Below, in pieces: positions 19,012-28,660 of a stretch of DNA of 64,000 nt. A model generated the notes under the pieces. That model saw only the letters and a program-made list of their open reading frames with translations. It ran no database searches and was not told the origin of the DNA. The stretch's first letter is position 1. Every line of letters starts with the position of its first letter. The stretch comes from an uncultured Bacteroides sp. GTDB taxonomy: Bacteria; Bacteroidota; Bacteroidia; Bacteroidales; Bacteroidaceae. The translations under genes were made by a program, and so were the position numbers. The stretch lies in contig NZ_CALDPF010000023.1 in assembly GCF_937912035.1 (NCBI RefSeq), forward strand, positions 84,148-148,147, in the 5' to 3' direction.

Positions 19012-21048
19012 TTAGTCAGTTACATTAAAATCTATAATCAAACTTCTTCCACCTTTTTTAATTGTATATATTCCAGAATTATAATCAGACTGTATATAAG
19101 GGCTGTCCATAACCTTTGACGGGATCAAATTAACTGTTTCTCCATTAACTTCCGCCAGTTTACTAAAATCTGTATAGAACTTAATATTATCACCATATAA
19201 TGTAGTATGTTCAACAAAATTGTCTGAAACATTAACATTTAGAGAAATAATTTTATTCTGGAATTCATCAAAACTGGAATAGTTGGACTTCTTGTCAACC
19301 TCAATGATAACAGGAGAATATTCTTCTTTTGCTGTCAACCAATATCCAGGCCATAAATTATCATTAAGAAAATCTTCTTTATAACCTCCCGAAACAAATT
19401 TTATCGCAGCATATGCACTGTTATACGAAGCAAAAAACCATCCATCCTTACTTGCCTTTTCATGTCTTCCAAAGTCACTAACCCAAACACGTAAGTCCTT
19501 AGCATATTTGCTATAATCATTTTTCATCTTTTGGACTATCATACATCCCTTCTTCTGTACTCCCCAGTGTTGATTGTATATTCCCCTGTTACTTCCTTCC
19601 GGAACACACTGAGGATATATACGTGCACTATGATTTCCTTCAAATATAACTCCCATCCACCTGTTTTGGCCACTTAACATTGTCCATTCATCACCTCCAG
19701 TTGTTCCATCTGAAAGAATTGGTGAAGGCAATGCTTCACAGTGAAAAGTTCCCATTATAAAATTTGGAGTACAATAACTATATCTTACTAATCCCGCATC
19801 TGTACGAAATCTATAATATGGTATATTAAAACTCTTACCGTCCTGAGAAAGACCTAATTTCCTTTGTAGAACCTCATAATCCCCCTTACCATGAACATCA
19901 AGAACAATATCCATGACTACATCCTGCATTCTATAATTACTTGTTATAAAGGAAAATATATTCTCTTTAATAACGCTTTTACCGCCTATTCCAAAATTAT
20001 ACCATGCTAATTTTCTGAAATGTGTATCACCTCGCATACTATTCAATCCCTGATATATGCGAGCCTTACTTCCACCTCTGACACCGTCTATTTGCTCTTG
20101 CCCCCATGATGCCCAATATACATCAAGAAATTTACCTGTCAAATCATGGATCTCCTTATCACCAAAATCATATAAAGTATATATACACTTCAATGACTCC
20201 ATACCATACAAATCATTGGCGAATTCTACAAACAAGCCTTTCTTAGCTCTTTCCTTTATATACTGTTTTATATAGGATGTCCACGCTTCATAATGTTGTA
20301 AAGGAGTATGACCATCATCACTTTTCAAATCCTTATATTCAGGCAGATCCTTCAAAAGTTTTGAAAAATGCCATTTAGTATAAAATCTCATTATATGATG
20401 ATTTTCTGATCCTTCTACATCCCACGTATTATTTTGTAAAAAATCAGCAGGTACAATAGAGAGATATCCCATTTTTCCATTAACTGGCAATTCCTTATAT
20501 TCCTTAAGATATGACTGGTCCTTAACAAAGATCCACATCATATGTAGAATTTTAGCTTCCACATCAGGTTTCAACAATCCGGCTTTTCTTGTACCTTTTG
20601 TTCCCCAATATTCAACAATTCTGCACAATTCATCAGAAGCCCAATAAAAGCTATCCCCGTCTCTCATATTGGGCCAATTTTTACTTTCCTCTGAATCATT
20701 ATCAAATATCTCACAATGTTTGATCAATGCTTCGTTGGCTTCATTATTCATTTCTTCCAACCAAAAACATTTTGCCGCAAAATCTATCAGACTGTAACAA
20801 TATGTTCTATAGAATTTTACTCCAGTTCCTGAAATCGGTCCTAATATTTCCCCTTCATTCAATGGTTTACCTTTAAGCTCTAAAAAAGCATTGTCCCTCT
20901 TAGTATCAAATGCGTCCCTAATAATATCTATTTTACTATCATCATATTCCGGCTTATCACCGTTTTCTATCTTAATCTCATCGGCACATGAAAAATGTAC
21001 CAATGAGAACAGAACTAATATTAATAAATGAAACCTATTGAATCGCAT
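19012..21048 (-). CDS. Second alpha/alpha-toroid plus beta-sandwich lipoprotein, candidate lyase (paralogue of 17025-18911)
   Basis: 678 residues. The start MRFNRFHLLILVLFSLVHFSC is a lipoprotein signal, unlike its paralogue, so this copy should be lipid-anchored. Shared landmarks are RDGDSFYWASDELCRIVEYW, VEGSENHHIMRFYTKWHFSK, GLFVEFANDLYGMESLKCIY, TMLSGQNRWMGVIFEGNHSA and NQHWGVQKKGCMIVQKM. It is about 50 residues longer, with inserts before SENHH (GKMGYLSIVPADF) and in the beta part (PILSDGTTGGDE). It lies 43 bp after the GH105 gene. Two divergent copies with different localisation suggest a surface and a periplasmic step on related linkages. A heparinase-II/III-like or alginate-lyase-like relative is the main alternative to PL27. 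Confidence 0.5.
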   Translation of the reverse strand: MRFNRFHLLILVLFSLVHFSCADEIKIENGDKPEYDDSKIDIIRDAFDTKRDNAFLELKGKPLNEGEILGPISGTGVKFYRTYCYSLIDFAAKCFWLEEMNNEANEALIKHCEIFDNDSEESKNWPNMRDGDSFYWASDELCRIVEYWGTKGTRKAGLLKPDVEAKILHMMWIFVKDQSYLKEYKELPVNGKMGYLSIVPADFLQNNTWDVEGSENHHIMRFYTKWHFSKLLKDLPEYKDLKSDDGHTPLQHYEAWTSYIKQYIKERAKKGLFVEFANDLYGMESLKCIYTLYDFGDKEIHDLTGKFLDVYWASWGQEQIDGVRGGSKARIYQGLNSMRGDTHFRKLAWYNFGIGGKSVIKENIFSFITSNYRMQDVVMDIVLDVHGKGDYEVLQRKLGLSQDGKSFNIPYYRFRTDAGLVRYSYCTPNFIMGTFHCEALPSPILSDGTTGGDEWTMLSGQNRWMGVIFEGNHSARIYPQCVPEGSNRGIYNQHWGVQKKGCMIVQKMKNDYSKYAKDLRVWVSDFGRHEKASKDGWFFASYNSAYAAIKFVSGGYKEDFLNDNLWPGYWLTAKEEYSPVIIEVDKKSNYSSFDEFQNKIISLNVNVSDNFVEHTTLYGDNIKFYTDFSKLAEVNGETVNLIPSKVMDSPYIQSDYNSGIYTIKKGGRSLIIDFNVTD

Positions 21049-21091
21049 AGCTGTAAAATCTAATTTTTTGTGGAAGAAAATCTATTTAAAA

Positions 21092-22276
21092 TTATTTCAA
21101 AATAGCTGCGGCACACCATAATACAGGTGCTTGTCCATGTAAATCGCCTATAACTTTTTCTCTATCTAAATAATACTGGTAGTCATTCTTTTTATTTGTA
21201 CCAATACAAATATCTGTAACATCACCATTTGTATTTATATACGAACACAGACTAATCCATGCTTTACGAGCCGCTGGTCCATATACGTCAGCATCAAGCC
21301 ATCCTTTCTTTACCCCAGTTATGAAAGCAAAAGTAAACATACCAGTACCAGAAGTCTCAGCCCAAGCATTCTCATCATCCAATATCTGATGCCACATACC
21401 TTTCTTATCCTGATACTTCAATAGGGTATCCATCATCTTCAGATATCCTTCCATTATTCTAGCCCTGTTCGGATCATTTTCAGGAAGATAGGCTAAGAGT
21501 TCTGCCATACCTGCTGCCATCCATCCATTACCACGTCCCCAATAGATAGGAACATCATCCGCATGATGGAACAAACCGTTTTCTTTTTGCAATTCATCCA
21601 AATAGACTACCATTTCCTTACCTGCACGTTCTATATATTTCTTGTCGCCTGTCATTTTATATGCCTGTGCCTGAAGTATTGTAATCATATACATATCGTC
21701 TATCCACATGCGTGTATTCCAACTAAGTCCCTGATTATACCACTTCTGCTCGTTAGGCTTCAACTTAGCAAGCTCTTCTGGAGTCAGCTCCTTGAACTGT
21801 TCGTCAGCCATGTAAAGTCCTAAATCCAGAAATCGCTTATCCTTTGTATTTTCATAAACCTCCAATGGAATCACACCAAAAACGTTGTTATCTACATGGT
21901 TTGCTACAGGAATAAGATTTTTTTCTTCTCCATATACCACTTTAGCAGCTCTTTCAGTAAGACGATTTACCAAATCGTGATTCTTCACTTCTTTTGCATA
22001 TAGTAATGCTCCATACCATGCACATACATCCGGATAAACAACATATCCAACCGGATTATTAAACAATGTAGAATCCTTTTGTTGTTCCTCAGTGTACCAA
22101 GAACCGGTATTTGAATGTGGACGTGATAAAAATCTGTTTGCAACAATCTGTCCCACTTCTATAGGATCTGCTCCTTGTGGAAAATCTGAAAAATAATCTT
22201 TTTTTTGTGTAGTCTCAGCACACGACATCATCAGCGAGGCAGAGATAGTTAATAAAGTTGTCTGTAAAAAATTCAT
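21092..22276 (-). CDS. GH105 unsaturated rhamnogalacturonyl/glucuronyl hydrolase, lipoprotein
   Basis: 394 residues with a lipoprotein signal (MNFLQTTLLTISASLMMSC). The (alpha/alpha)6 barrel motifs of the YteR/YesR family are plain: NTRMWIDDMYM with Asp193 at the place of the catalytic Asp, IYWGRGNGWMAAGMAELL, and AETSGTGMFTFAFITGVKKG. These enzymes hydrate the 4,5-double bond of unsaturated uronic acids left at chain ends by polysaccharide lyases and so release the sugar. No classical pectate or rhamnogalacturonan lyase is visible in the window, so the paralogous toroid proteins just downstream are the natural candidates to make its substrate. The gene is 62 bp downstream of susD. Confidence 0.9.
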   Translation of the reverse strand: MNFLQTTLLTISASLMMSCAETTQKKDYFSDFPQGADPIEVGQIVANRFLSRPHSNTGSWYTEEQQKDSTLFNNPVGYVVYPDVCAWYGALLYAKEVKNHDLVNRLTERAAKVVYGEEKNLIPVANHVDNNVFGVIPLEVYENTKDKRFLDLGLYMADEQFKELTPEELAKLKPNEQKWYNQGLSWNTRMWIDDMYMITILQAQAYKMTGDKKYIERAGKEMVVYLDELQKENGLFHHADDVPIYWGRGNGWMAAGMAELLAYLPENDPNRARIMEGYLKMMDTLLKYQDKKGMWHQILDDENAWAETSGTGMFTFAFITGVKKGWLDADVYGPAARKAWISLCSYINTNGDVTDICIGTNKKNDYQYYLDREKVIGDLHGQAPVLWCAAAILK

Positions 22277-22338
22277 ATCTGTTCTATTTTGTTATAATTA
22301 AGTTATCCCTAAAAACAATCTTTTTATACCTTATTATT

Positions 22339-24117
22339 TTAATTACCATATCCAGGAGCATTCTTAAAATCTTCAGGATTTTCAATGCTCAATAAGAAAC
22401 TTCTAGGATATGGACGTTTCTCCATATATTCTTCGAATTCATAAGCTGGATCCAAATACCATATTTTATCATGAAGTTCAGTCATGCGTTTTGTATAAAC
22501 TCCAAAACGTTTCAAATCATTTCTACGTTTCATTTCTCCAATCAATTCACGTCCTCTTTCATCAAGTATAAAATCAGCAGTAACTTGATCAGCAGTTATT
22601 TTAATTGCCTCCTTAAATTCTGGTCTTGCTGCCCTTTCACGAACTACATTTATATATTTAGCAGCAGTCTCTTTATCATTACGTAAAAATGCAGCTTCTG
22701 CAGCCAGTAAATAAGTATCTGCTAAACGATATACAAAAACGTCACGAGAACCTTGAGCATAATTTGCATCAATTCTAGTAGGATCTAGATGTTTCCTCAA
22801 ATATGGATAGAACAATATCTTACAGAACTTAACATTAGATGGCCAAATTCCATTAGGGTTATCCTTAGATTGTATTCCACCTGTTTCTTTAACAAACTGT
22901 TCCATATGATCTGGTATCCAAACCCAAACCGGCCAAAATTGTTTTGCATATTCAGCAGCTTCTATTGTATTATACCAAGGACACGCAATCATTGCTAGTT
23001 CACCATTTTTTATTGTTACCTTTTCATCTTGTTTTGTGTATGGACTAAATAATGTTTCAGTGTAATCTTTACCACTATTTATTTTCCAATCAGTCAGAAA
23101 CCAGTCTTTTGCACGTCTATCAGCTATTTTATTATTTGCTTCATCATCAAGTTCTGGATTCAAATACAATTCGTATGCATATCTTGTTGGTTTTACACGA
23201 ATCCAAGGACGACCATATTCAAGGCTCCTTGTCAAACCTTTATGCTGCGTATAATCAGCAACAAAATACATGTGCGACTGATTTCCAGAACCATTAAGTA
23301 AATTATCCTTTGAATAACAAATAGCAAAAATCACTTCCTTATTATTTCTAACGTAAGACATATCCCATAAATTCCATGTACTTTCCATAAGTTCATAATT
23401 AGGACATTTTATCACTTCTTCAGCATACTGTTGTGCCAATTCCAAAGATGCTGGATCATCTCTTTTACATGTCAACAAACTTAAAGCCAGTTCATGTAGA
23501 GCTGCATATTTTGTAATCCTTCCATAGTCAGTATCAGCAGGATATGATTCTGGTAAATTATTTTTTGCGAATTCCAGATCTGCCAATATCTGCACCCAAA
23601 CATCTTTCTCTTGCGTCTTAGGAGCCTTTGTTACTATACCTACAGTAGGAGTCAGTGGCATTGGGATATCTTCCCATTGCTTTACCAGATGTGCATAAAT
23701 ATGAGCCCTAATAAATTTAGCTTCTCCTAGATAACGATTCTTTAAATCATCTGAAAGTCCAGGTATATTATTTTTCTCCAACGATTGTATTACTTCATTA
23801 CATCTGTTGATACAATTATAAAATGTATTCCACATACCCGTAACATAACCATTATCGGCAAAAACTGGTTGACGAGCAGCACTTGACGGCCAAATAGTAA
23901 TATCAGTTTCACTTTCAGCAAAATTCATGAAATTCTCAGTATTATATATATCCCTCAAACTTCCATATAAACCGTTTATACCACCTTTAATACCTTCAGC
24001 AGTAGTAAAATAATTTCCCTGCGTAACTTTATTATAAGGAATTTCCTCCAAGAAATCAGCACAGGACATTGACAAAAAGCCTAAGAAAAGGCTGGATAAT
24101 ATATATTTTGTCTTCAT
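22339..24117 (-). CDS. SusD/RagB-family outer-membrane glycan-binding lipoprotein
   Basis: 592 residues with a lipoprotein signal ending SMSCADFLEE. The N-terminal block FLEEIPYNKVTQGNYFTTAEG followed by INGLYGSLRDIY is the conserved SusD start. TPR-like helices follow (RYLGEAKFIRAHIYAHLVKQW), then a variable glycan-binding region and the conserved end with YRLADTYLLAAEAAFLRNDK and ILDERGRELIGEMKRRNDLKRFG. It forms the lid on its SusC partner and captures oligosaccharides at the cell surface. The gene starts 18 bp after the susC stop, the standard tandem arrangement. The family is certain; the ligand cannot be read. Confidence 0.95.
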   Translation of the reverse strand: MKTKYILSSLFLGFLSMSCADFLEEIPYNKVTQGNYFTTAEGIKGGINGLYGSLRDIYNTENFMNFAESETDITIWPSSAARQPVFADNGYVTGMWNTFYNCINRCNEVIQSLEKNNIPGLSDDLKNRYLGEAKFIRAHIYAHLVKQWEDIPMPLTPTVGIVTKAPKTQEKDVWVQILADLEFAKNNLPESYPADTDYGRITKYAALHELALSLLTCKRDDPASLELAQQYAEEVIKCPNYELMESTWNLWDMSYVRNNKEVIFAICYSKDNLLNGSGNQSHMYFVADYTQHKGLTRSLEYGRPWIRVKPTRYAYELYLNPELDDEANNKIADRRAKDWFLTDWKINSGKDYTETLFSPYTKQDEKVTIKNGELAMIACPWYNTIEAAEYAKQFWPVWVWIPDHMEQFVKETGGIQSKDNPNGIWPSNVKFCKILFYPYLRKHLDPTRIDANYAQGSRDVFVYRLADTYLLAAEAAFLRNDKETAAKYINVVRERAARPEFKEAIKITADQVTADFILDERGRELIGEMKRRNDLKRFGVYTKRMTELHDKIWYLDPAYEFEEYMEKRPYPRSFLLSIENPEDFKNAPGYGN

Positions 24118-24135
24118 AATAGTAATAATTATAAA

Positions 24136-27100
24136 TCAGAATTTAACATTTAGACCAAAGATAAAACTGGTAAGAGGGCGAGCAACATCTTCAGAATTAC
24201 AGTTTTCAGGATCAAGACCTATACCTTTATAATCTTTTCTTGTAAACAAGAATGGATTATCAACAGCCAAATAAGCTCTAACATGCTTACTTCCAAATTT
24301 TTCTGTAACACTTTTTGGAAGAGTATACCCCAAATTGATATTCTTTATTCTAACAAAAGAAAGATCTCGCCAAGCCCAAGAACTTCCACCTAAATATCCA
24401 TTCTTTACGATATCTGGGGCAGGATGTGCATTTGTAGGATTATCTTCTGTCCAGAAATCTTTAATACCAACTTGATTAAATCTTGTAGAACTTGCTTCGT
24501 ATGTAATACTTCCCATACGTGTACCATAATCAAAACGTCCGTATGTATATACACTCAAATCAAACTGTTTATATTGCGCATTTATTGTAAGTCCGGCAAG
24601 CCATTTTGGTATCCTGTTATATATGCTCATATCTTCTTGATCATACACAAAATTTTGGTCTTTATCCAAAAGTTTAATCTTACCAGGAACTGTTTTATAT
24701 TTGGCAGCCTCTTCAGCCTCATCTAATTGCCATACACCAATATACTCATAAAAACGATCAACGCTTACAGGTTTACCTATAAACCAATTATTAGCTGGAA
24801 AATCTTCTGTTCCATTAAATAATTTAACAATCTCATTCTTATTATAACTCATATTGGCACTTATTGAAAGTCTGAAATCTTTCTTTTCTATAGGCACAAA
24901 CTGTAATGACATTTCTATACCACGGTTTCGCACTTGCCCTACATTCTGCCAAACAGAGGTATAACCAGTAAATGTTGGTAAATTCCTCTGCATCAAAAGA
25001 TCGTATGTATTACGTTCATAAAATTCAACTGTACCTGAAATTCTGTTATTAAACACTCCAAAATCAACACCAAGATTCAACTCACCTGTTCTTTCCCAAC
25101 CAAGATCTGGATTTGCAATTTCTGTTGGTACATATCCCCAAGCCGGTACTTCCTTTGTTCCAAAATTATAAGGGAATCTACCATATTTTCCTTGAGTGGC
25201 ATAAACATCTACAGCTGTATTACCAGACATACCATAGCTCAATCTTAACTTCAAGTTTGAAAGGTTCTCAAGTTCTTCAGCAAATTCTTCTTCACTAATA
25301 CGCCATGCAAAAGCAGCAGAAGGGAAGAAATCCCATTTATTTCCCTTAGCTAGACGTGAAGATCCATCATAACGACCTGTCAATGTAAACAAATAACGGT
25401 CCATCAAAGTATAATTCAAACGTCCCATGAATGACAATAAAGTCCATCTTTTTCTATTTGAACCGTATGTAACATTTTGCTGTGCTTCATTAACATTATA
25501 CCACATACCATAATATGGAATATCAAATCCAGCTAAACTTACAGCATTAGTATCGTATGTCTGCATATCATGTACTAATGAAATATCCAATTTATGATTT
25601 GAACCGAACTGCTTGTTATAATTAAGCATATTAGTAAAGTTCAACTGCTGAATGGTTGATTTCATAAAGTTAGCCCCATTCATAATCTGCTTTCTATTAT
25701 TACTATTAGGGCCAAAATATGCACCATCTTCACTAGCATAAAAACCATAAGTGAAAGTAGTCTTGAATTTTAATCCATCTATAATCTCCCAATTCGCATT
25801 AAGATTACCCGAAATGTTTGTTCTGTTTTTCTGAACATCTACATTTTCCTTCTTAGTATCAAAAATAGGATTTCCAAGCGATGCATCCCTCATCCATTTA
25901 TTTGTGTAGAAATTCATGTTTCCCTCTTCATCATAAAGTTCTGACAAAGGGTCCATTCGCATACCCATACGCCAAACATTTGCATCTCCTACCTCTCTAT
26001 TTGTCAAAGCGAGATTTATAGAATATCCCATAGAGAATTTATCATGAAGCTGCATTTCTCCAGTAAATCGTCCTGTAAAACGCTGATATGACATATTGTC
26101 AATAATACCCTGGTCCTTATTATAACCTAATACAACTACATTACGGTTTTTACCTGTGGAAGTATTAATAGTCAAACTATGGTTTGTTTTGTAACTCCAG
26201 TCATCAAACATCAGTTTCTGCCAGTCTATATAATTACCAGACTCCATAACTCTTTTCTGAACATCATCAAATGCTACATCCGGATCACCGTTATTTATAT
26301 ATGCCTGCTGTCTATATGCAGCATACATTTCTCCATCCATTACATCAAAATCACGGAACGATTTACCCATACCGAAGAAACCATCATATTCAACTTCCAA
26401 GCGACTTTCTTTATTTGGACGTTTTGTTGTAATGATAATTACACCATTTGCACCACGAGCACCATAAATAGCACATGAAGAAGCATCTTTCAATACATCA
26501 ATTTTTGAAATTTCAGAAGGATTTATTTCATCTATTGAACCAAGAAATGGAGCATCATCCACAATAATAAGAGGAGCGTCACCACCAGAACGCATAAGTG
26601 TATTGTAACCACGAATTATTATTGAAGAAGTTGAACCTGGACCGTTACCACTAGTTATATCAGCACCGGCAATCTGACCTTGCAAACCTTGTATAGGGTC
26701 ATTCATCTTTGCCTGATTCATAAGTTTTTCTGAAGAAACATTTACTACAGAACCTGTCAAGTCACTTTTCTTCACACTACCATAACCAATAGCAACAACT
26801 TCATCAAGCATCTGCACATCTTCTTTCATAACCAAAGGTTTTCCACCGACCTGCGCACCTGTTACCACAAGTGGTGTAAATCCCAACATTGATATTTCCA
26901 ACTTTTCATTTCTACCGGCTTTAATAACAAAATTTCCATCCATATCTGTAATAGTGGCATTATTAGTACCTTTTACTACTACAGTCGCTCCAATAATAGG
27001 ATCTCCATTGATATCAATAAGCCTACCTTTTATAGAATTATCTTTAACCGAAGCTTTTCTGATAATAATATTTTTTCCTGAAATTTCGTATGTCAAACCT

Positions 27101-27348
27101 TGATTTGCAAGAATCTGGTCAACTACTGATCCTAAACTTTCGTCTTGAGCCGACACTGAAATACGTTTCTTTGTATCTACATCCGAAGATGAGAAGACAA
27201 AAGAATATCCACTCTTTTTCTTTAGTTCGTCCATTGCCTCTTTAACTGTTATATTCCTCATTTTCAGAGTAATGTTCTGAGAATAAGCAGCAAAATTAAG
27301 GCAAAAAGCAGCCATGGTCATTAAAATGACCCTTTTTCTCTTAATCAT
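24136..27348 (-). CDS. SusC/RagA-family TonB-dependent outer-membrane transporter with an STN signalling domain
   Basis: 1070 residues with a signal peptide ending AAYSQN. Residues about 25-98 are a secretin/TonB N-terminal (STN) domain (ITLKMRNITVKEAMDELKKK). Residues 105-195 are a carboxypeptidase-regulatory-like domain (IKGRLIDINGDPIIGATVVV). The TonB box region is DEVVAIGYGSVKKSDLTGS. The plug carries the SusC signature LKDASSCAIYGARGANGVII, and the beta-barrel ends in FIFGLNVKF. The STN domain is the part that contacts FecR in trans-envelope signalling, which agrees with the FecR/ECF pair encoded just upstream. Substrate oligosaccharides are imported with TonB energy. The 214-bp upstream gap holds the candidate antisense RNA. 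Confidence 0.95.
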   Translation of the reverse strand: MIKRKRVILMTMAAFCLNFAAYSQNITLKMRNITVKEAMDELKKKSGYSFVFSSSDVDTKKRISVSAQDESLGSVVDQILANQGLTYEISGKNIIIRKASVKDNSIKGRLIDINGDPIIGATVVVKGTNNATITDMDGNFVIKAGRNEKLEISMLGFTPLVVTGAQVGGKPLVMKEDVQMLDEVVAIGYGSVKKSDLTGSVVNVSSEKLMNQAKMNDPIQGLQGQIAGADITSGNGPGSTSSIIIRGYNTLMRSGGDAPLIIVDDAPFLGSIDEINPSEISKIDVLKDASSCAIYGARGANGVIIITTKRPNKESRLEVEYDGFFGMGKSFRDFDVMDGEMYAAYRQQAYINNGDPDVAFDDVQKRVMESGNYIDWQKLMFDDWSYKTNHSLTINTSTGKNRNVVVLGYNKDQGIIDNMSYQRFTGRFTGEMQLHDKFSMGYSINLALTNREVGDANVWRMGMRMDPLSELYDEEGNMNFYTNKWMRDASLGNPIFDTKKENVDVQKNRTNISGNLNANWEIIDGLKFKTTFTYGFYASEDGAYFGPNSNNRKQIMNGANFMKSTIQQLNFTNMLNYNKQFGSNHKLDISLVHDMQTYDTNAVSLAGFDIPYYGMWYNVNEAQQNVTYGSNRKRWTLLSFMGRLNYTLMDRYLFTLTGRYDGSSRLAKGNKWDFFPSAAFAWRISEEEFAEELENLSNLKLRLSYGMSGNTAVDVYATQGKYGRFPYNFGTKEVPAWGYVPTEIANPDLGWERTGELNLGVDFGVFNNRISGTVEFYERNTYDLLMQRNLPTFTGYTSVWQNVGQVRNRGIEMSLQFVPIEKKDFRLSISANMSYNKNEIVKLFNGTEDFPANNWFIGKPVSVDRFYEYIGVWQLDEAEEAAKYKTVPGKIKLLDKDQNFVYDQEDMSIYNRIPKWLAGLTINAQYKQFDLSVYTYGRFDYGTRMGSITYEASSTRFNQVGIKDFWTEDNPTNAHPAPDIVKNGYLGGSSWAWRDLSFVRIKNINLGYTLPKSVTEKFGSKHVRAYLAVDNPFLFTRKDYKGIGLDPENCNSEDVARPLTSFIFGLNVKF

Positions 27349-27408
27349 AAAAACATGTGATTTTAAGTTTAAAAAAATGAAATAAATCTAGAATGGATAA
27401 AGTTTTCG

Positions 27409-27418
27409 TAACTTTGCG
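27409..27418 (+). promoter_or_regulatory. Plus-strand promoter -7 box of the candidate antisense RNA
   Basis: TAACTTTGCG fits the Bacteroides -7 consensus TAnnTTTG and points to the right, against the PUL operon. The same ten bases occur at 30266 and, reversed, at the efflux operon start near 34414. I see no good -33 TTTG at 19-21 bp upstream, so the box stands alone. Transcription would start at about 27421-27425. Confidence 0.45.
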
Positions 27419-27419
27419 A

Positions 27420-27499
27420 AACCTTAATCCGTGTTTTTCTTTCCCTAACAGAAAAACATTTCCCAAACCGGGAGACCCCCCTTGTCTTCCGGTTTTCTA
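27420..27499 (+). ncRNA. Candidate DonS-like cis-antisense sRNA in the susC leader
   Basis: This stretch lies between fecR and susC, opposite to both. After the -7 box come two hairpins. The first pairs TGTTTTTCT (27432-27440) with AGAAAAACA (27450-27458). The second pairs AAACCGGGAGAC (27465-27476) with GTCTTCCGGTTT (27484-27495), twelve pairs including one G-U wobble, followed by TCT. The wobble is intact only when read on the plus strand; on the minus strand it becomes an A-C mismatch, which supports plus-strand transcription. In Bacteroides fragilis DonS-type sRNAs of about 80 nt occupy this position and repress their PUL. The strand argument is seen in the sequence; the repressor role is inference from that family. 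Confidence 0.5.
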
Positions 27500-27562
27500 G
27501 TTACTAGCCGGTAAATTCTTTTTGATGTGCATTCATAATTAAATTTTTTCATGGTTGGTTAA

Positions 27563-28588
27563 TTAATACAAAAGATATCTATTGTTTTTAATTTCATATT
27601 TCATACGTTCTGTAGCCGCAAAAGATTTTAATATTTCTTCAACATTCATTTCAGAAGATACGAAAGATGCGTAAAATCTAAGATTTTTTAAAGAATCAGC
27701 TACAACAATATCTACATTATATGTTCTCTCTAGTATTCGTGCAATTTCTGAAAGGCAATCATTATCAAAAAATAACTCACCATTAGTCCATGCTCTGGCA
27801 TTGTCTGGTTTCGAACGTGATAAACGATAAGAACCATCCTTCTTATTCATAATATATTTATCAGAAGGAGACATTACATATCTATCATTTTCTATTGCAT
27901 TTCTATTTAATTCAACGCAACCTTCAATTAATTCAACAACAGCTTCGTCATCCTCTATGTAATTACGGAAATTAAATACTGTTCCCAAGACACGTAAATT
28001 CAAATCTTCGGTATTAACCTTAAATGGCACTTCCTCATTCCTCTTAACTTCAAAATACCCCTCTCCCTCAAGTGTCAGATCTCTATTATCAACACCAAAA
28101 CCCTGTGAGTAGGTAATTTTTGAACCAGCATTAAGCCAAACCAGCGTTCCGTCAGGAAGGTAAAGTTTTGTACGTGCTCCCATTGGCGCTTCTACCACTA
28201 TATCAGAGAAACCACTTTTCACTGTTTCCACACCGCCCCAATAACCGGCAAGTGGAAGTAATAGAATAAGTATTGCTGCTGCCACACGATAGAAGATCTT
28301 AAAGCTGCGGGATTTTGTAAATCGCTGTTTCTGCTCTTCTGCTATAGTAGCTTTTTCAATACGGTTCTTAAATCTTTCGAAGGCTTTTTCCTTATCGAAA
28401 GAAGTCATACTGCCTGCCACTCCTGATGAAAACCATATTTCTATCTTGTTTCTTACATAAAGACTGTTCTCAGACGACTCTTTACTCCAGGCAACAAGAG
28501 TCTTCAAAGATTGCGAATCTATATCTCCAGTAAGATACATAGATATCAGATTGTCAATTTCTTCTTTATGTATTTCTTTTCTTTCCAT
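27563..28588 (-). CDS. FecR-family anti-sigma factor
   Basis: 341 residues. The N-terminal 90 residues are a cytoplasmic sigma-binding region (MERKEIHKEEIDNLISMYLT). One membrane segment is at about 98-115 (VAAAILILLLPLAGYWGG). The periplasmic FecR domain shows VEAPMGARTKLYLPDGTLVW, LNAGSKITY and LEGEGYFEVKRNEEVPF, and the C-terminal DUF4974-type domain covers about 270-341 (ELFFDNDCLSEIARILERTY). It should hold the neighbouring ECF sigma factor inactive until the STN domain of the SusC transporter signals that substrate is being imported. The gene starts 72 bp after the sigma gene ends, so the two form an operon under the promoter at 29278-29312. Confidence 0.93.
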   Translation of the reverse strand: MERKEIHKEEIDNLISMYLTGDIDSQSLKTLVAWSKESSENSLYVRNKIEIWFSSGVAGSMTSFDKEKAFERFKNRIEKATIAEEQKQRFTKSRSFKIFYRVAAAILILLLPLAGYWGGVETVKSGFSDIVVEAPMGARTKLYLPDGTLVWLNAGSKITYSQGFGVDNRDLTLEGEGYFEVKRNEEVPFKVNTEDLNLRVLGTVFNFRNYIEDDEAVVELIEGCVELNRNAIENDRYVMSPSDKYIMNKKDGSYRLSRSKPDNARAWTNGELFFDNDCLSEIARILERTYNVDIVVADSLKNLRFYASFVSSEMNVEEILKSFAATERMKYEIKNNRYLLY

Positions 28589-28660
28589 ATATTTTATTAG
28601 TGGCTTTATAGGTTAGACAAAATAATAGATTTATAGGGTAGTGGAAAAATGAACTTTTTT

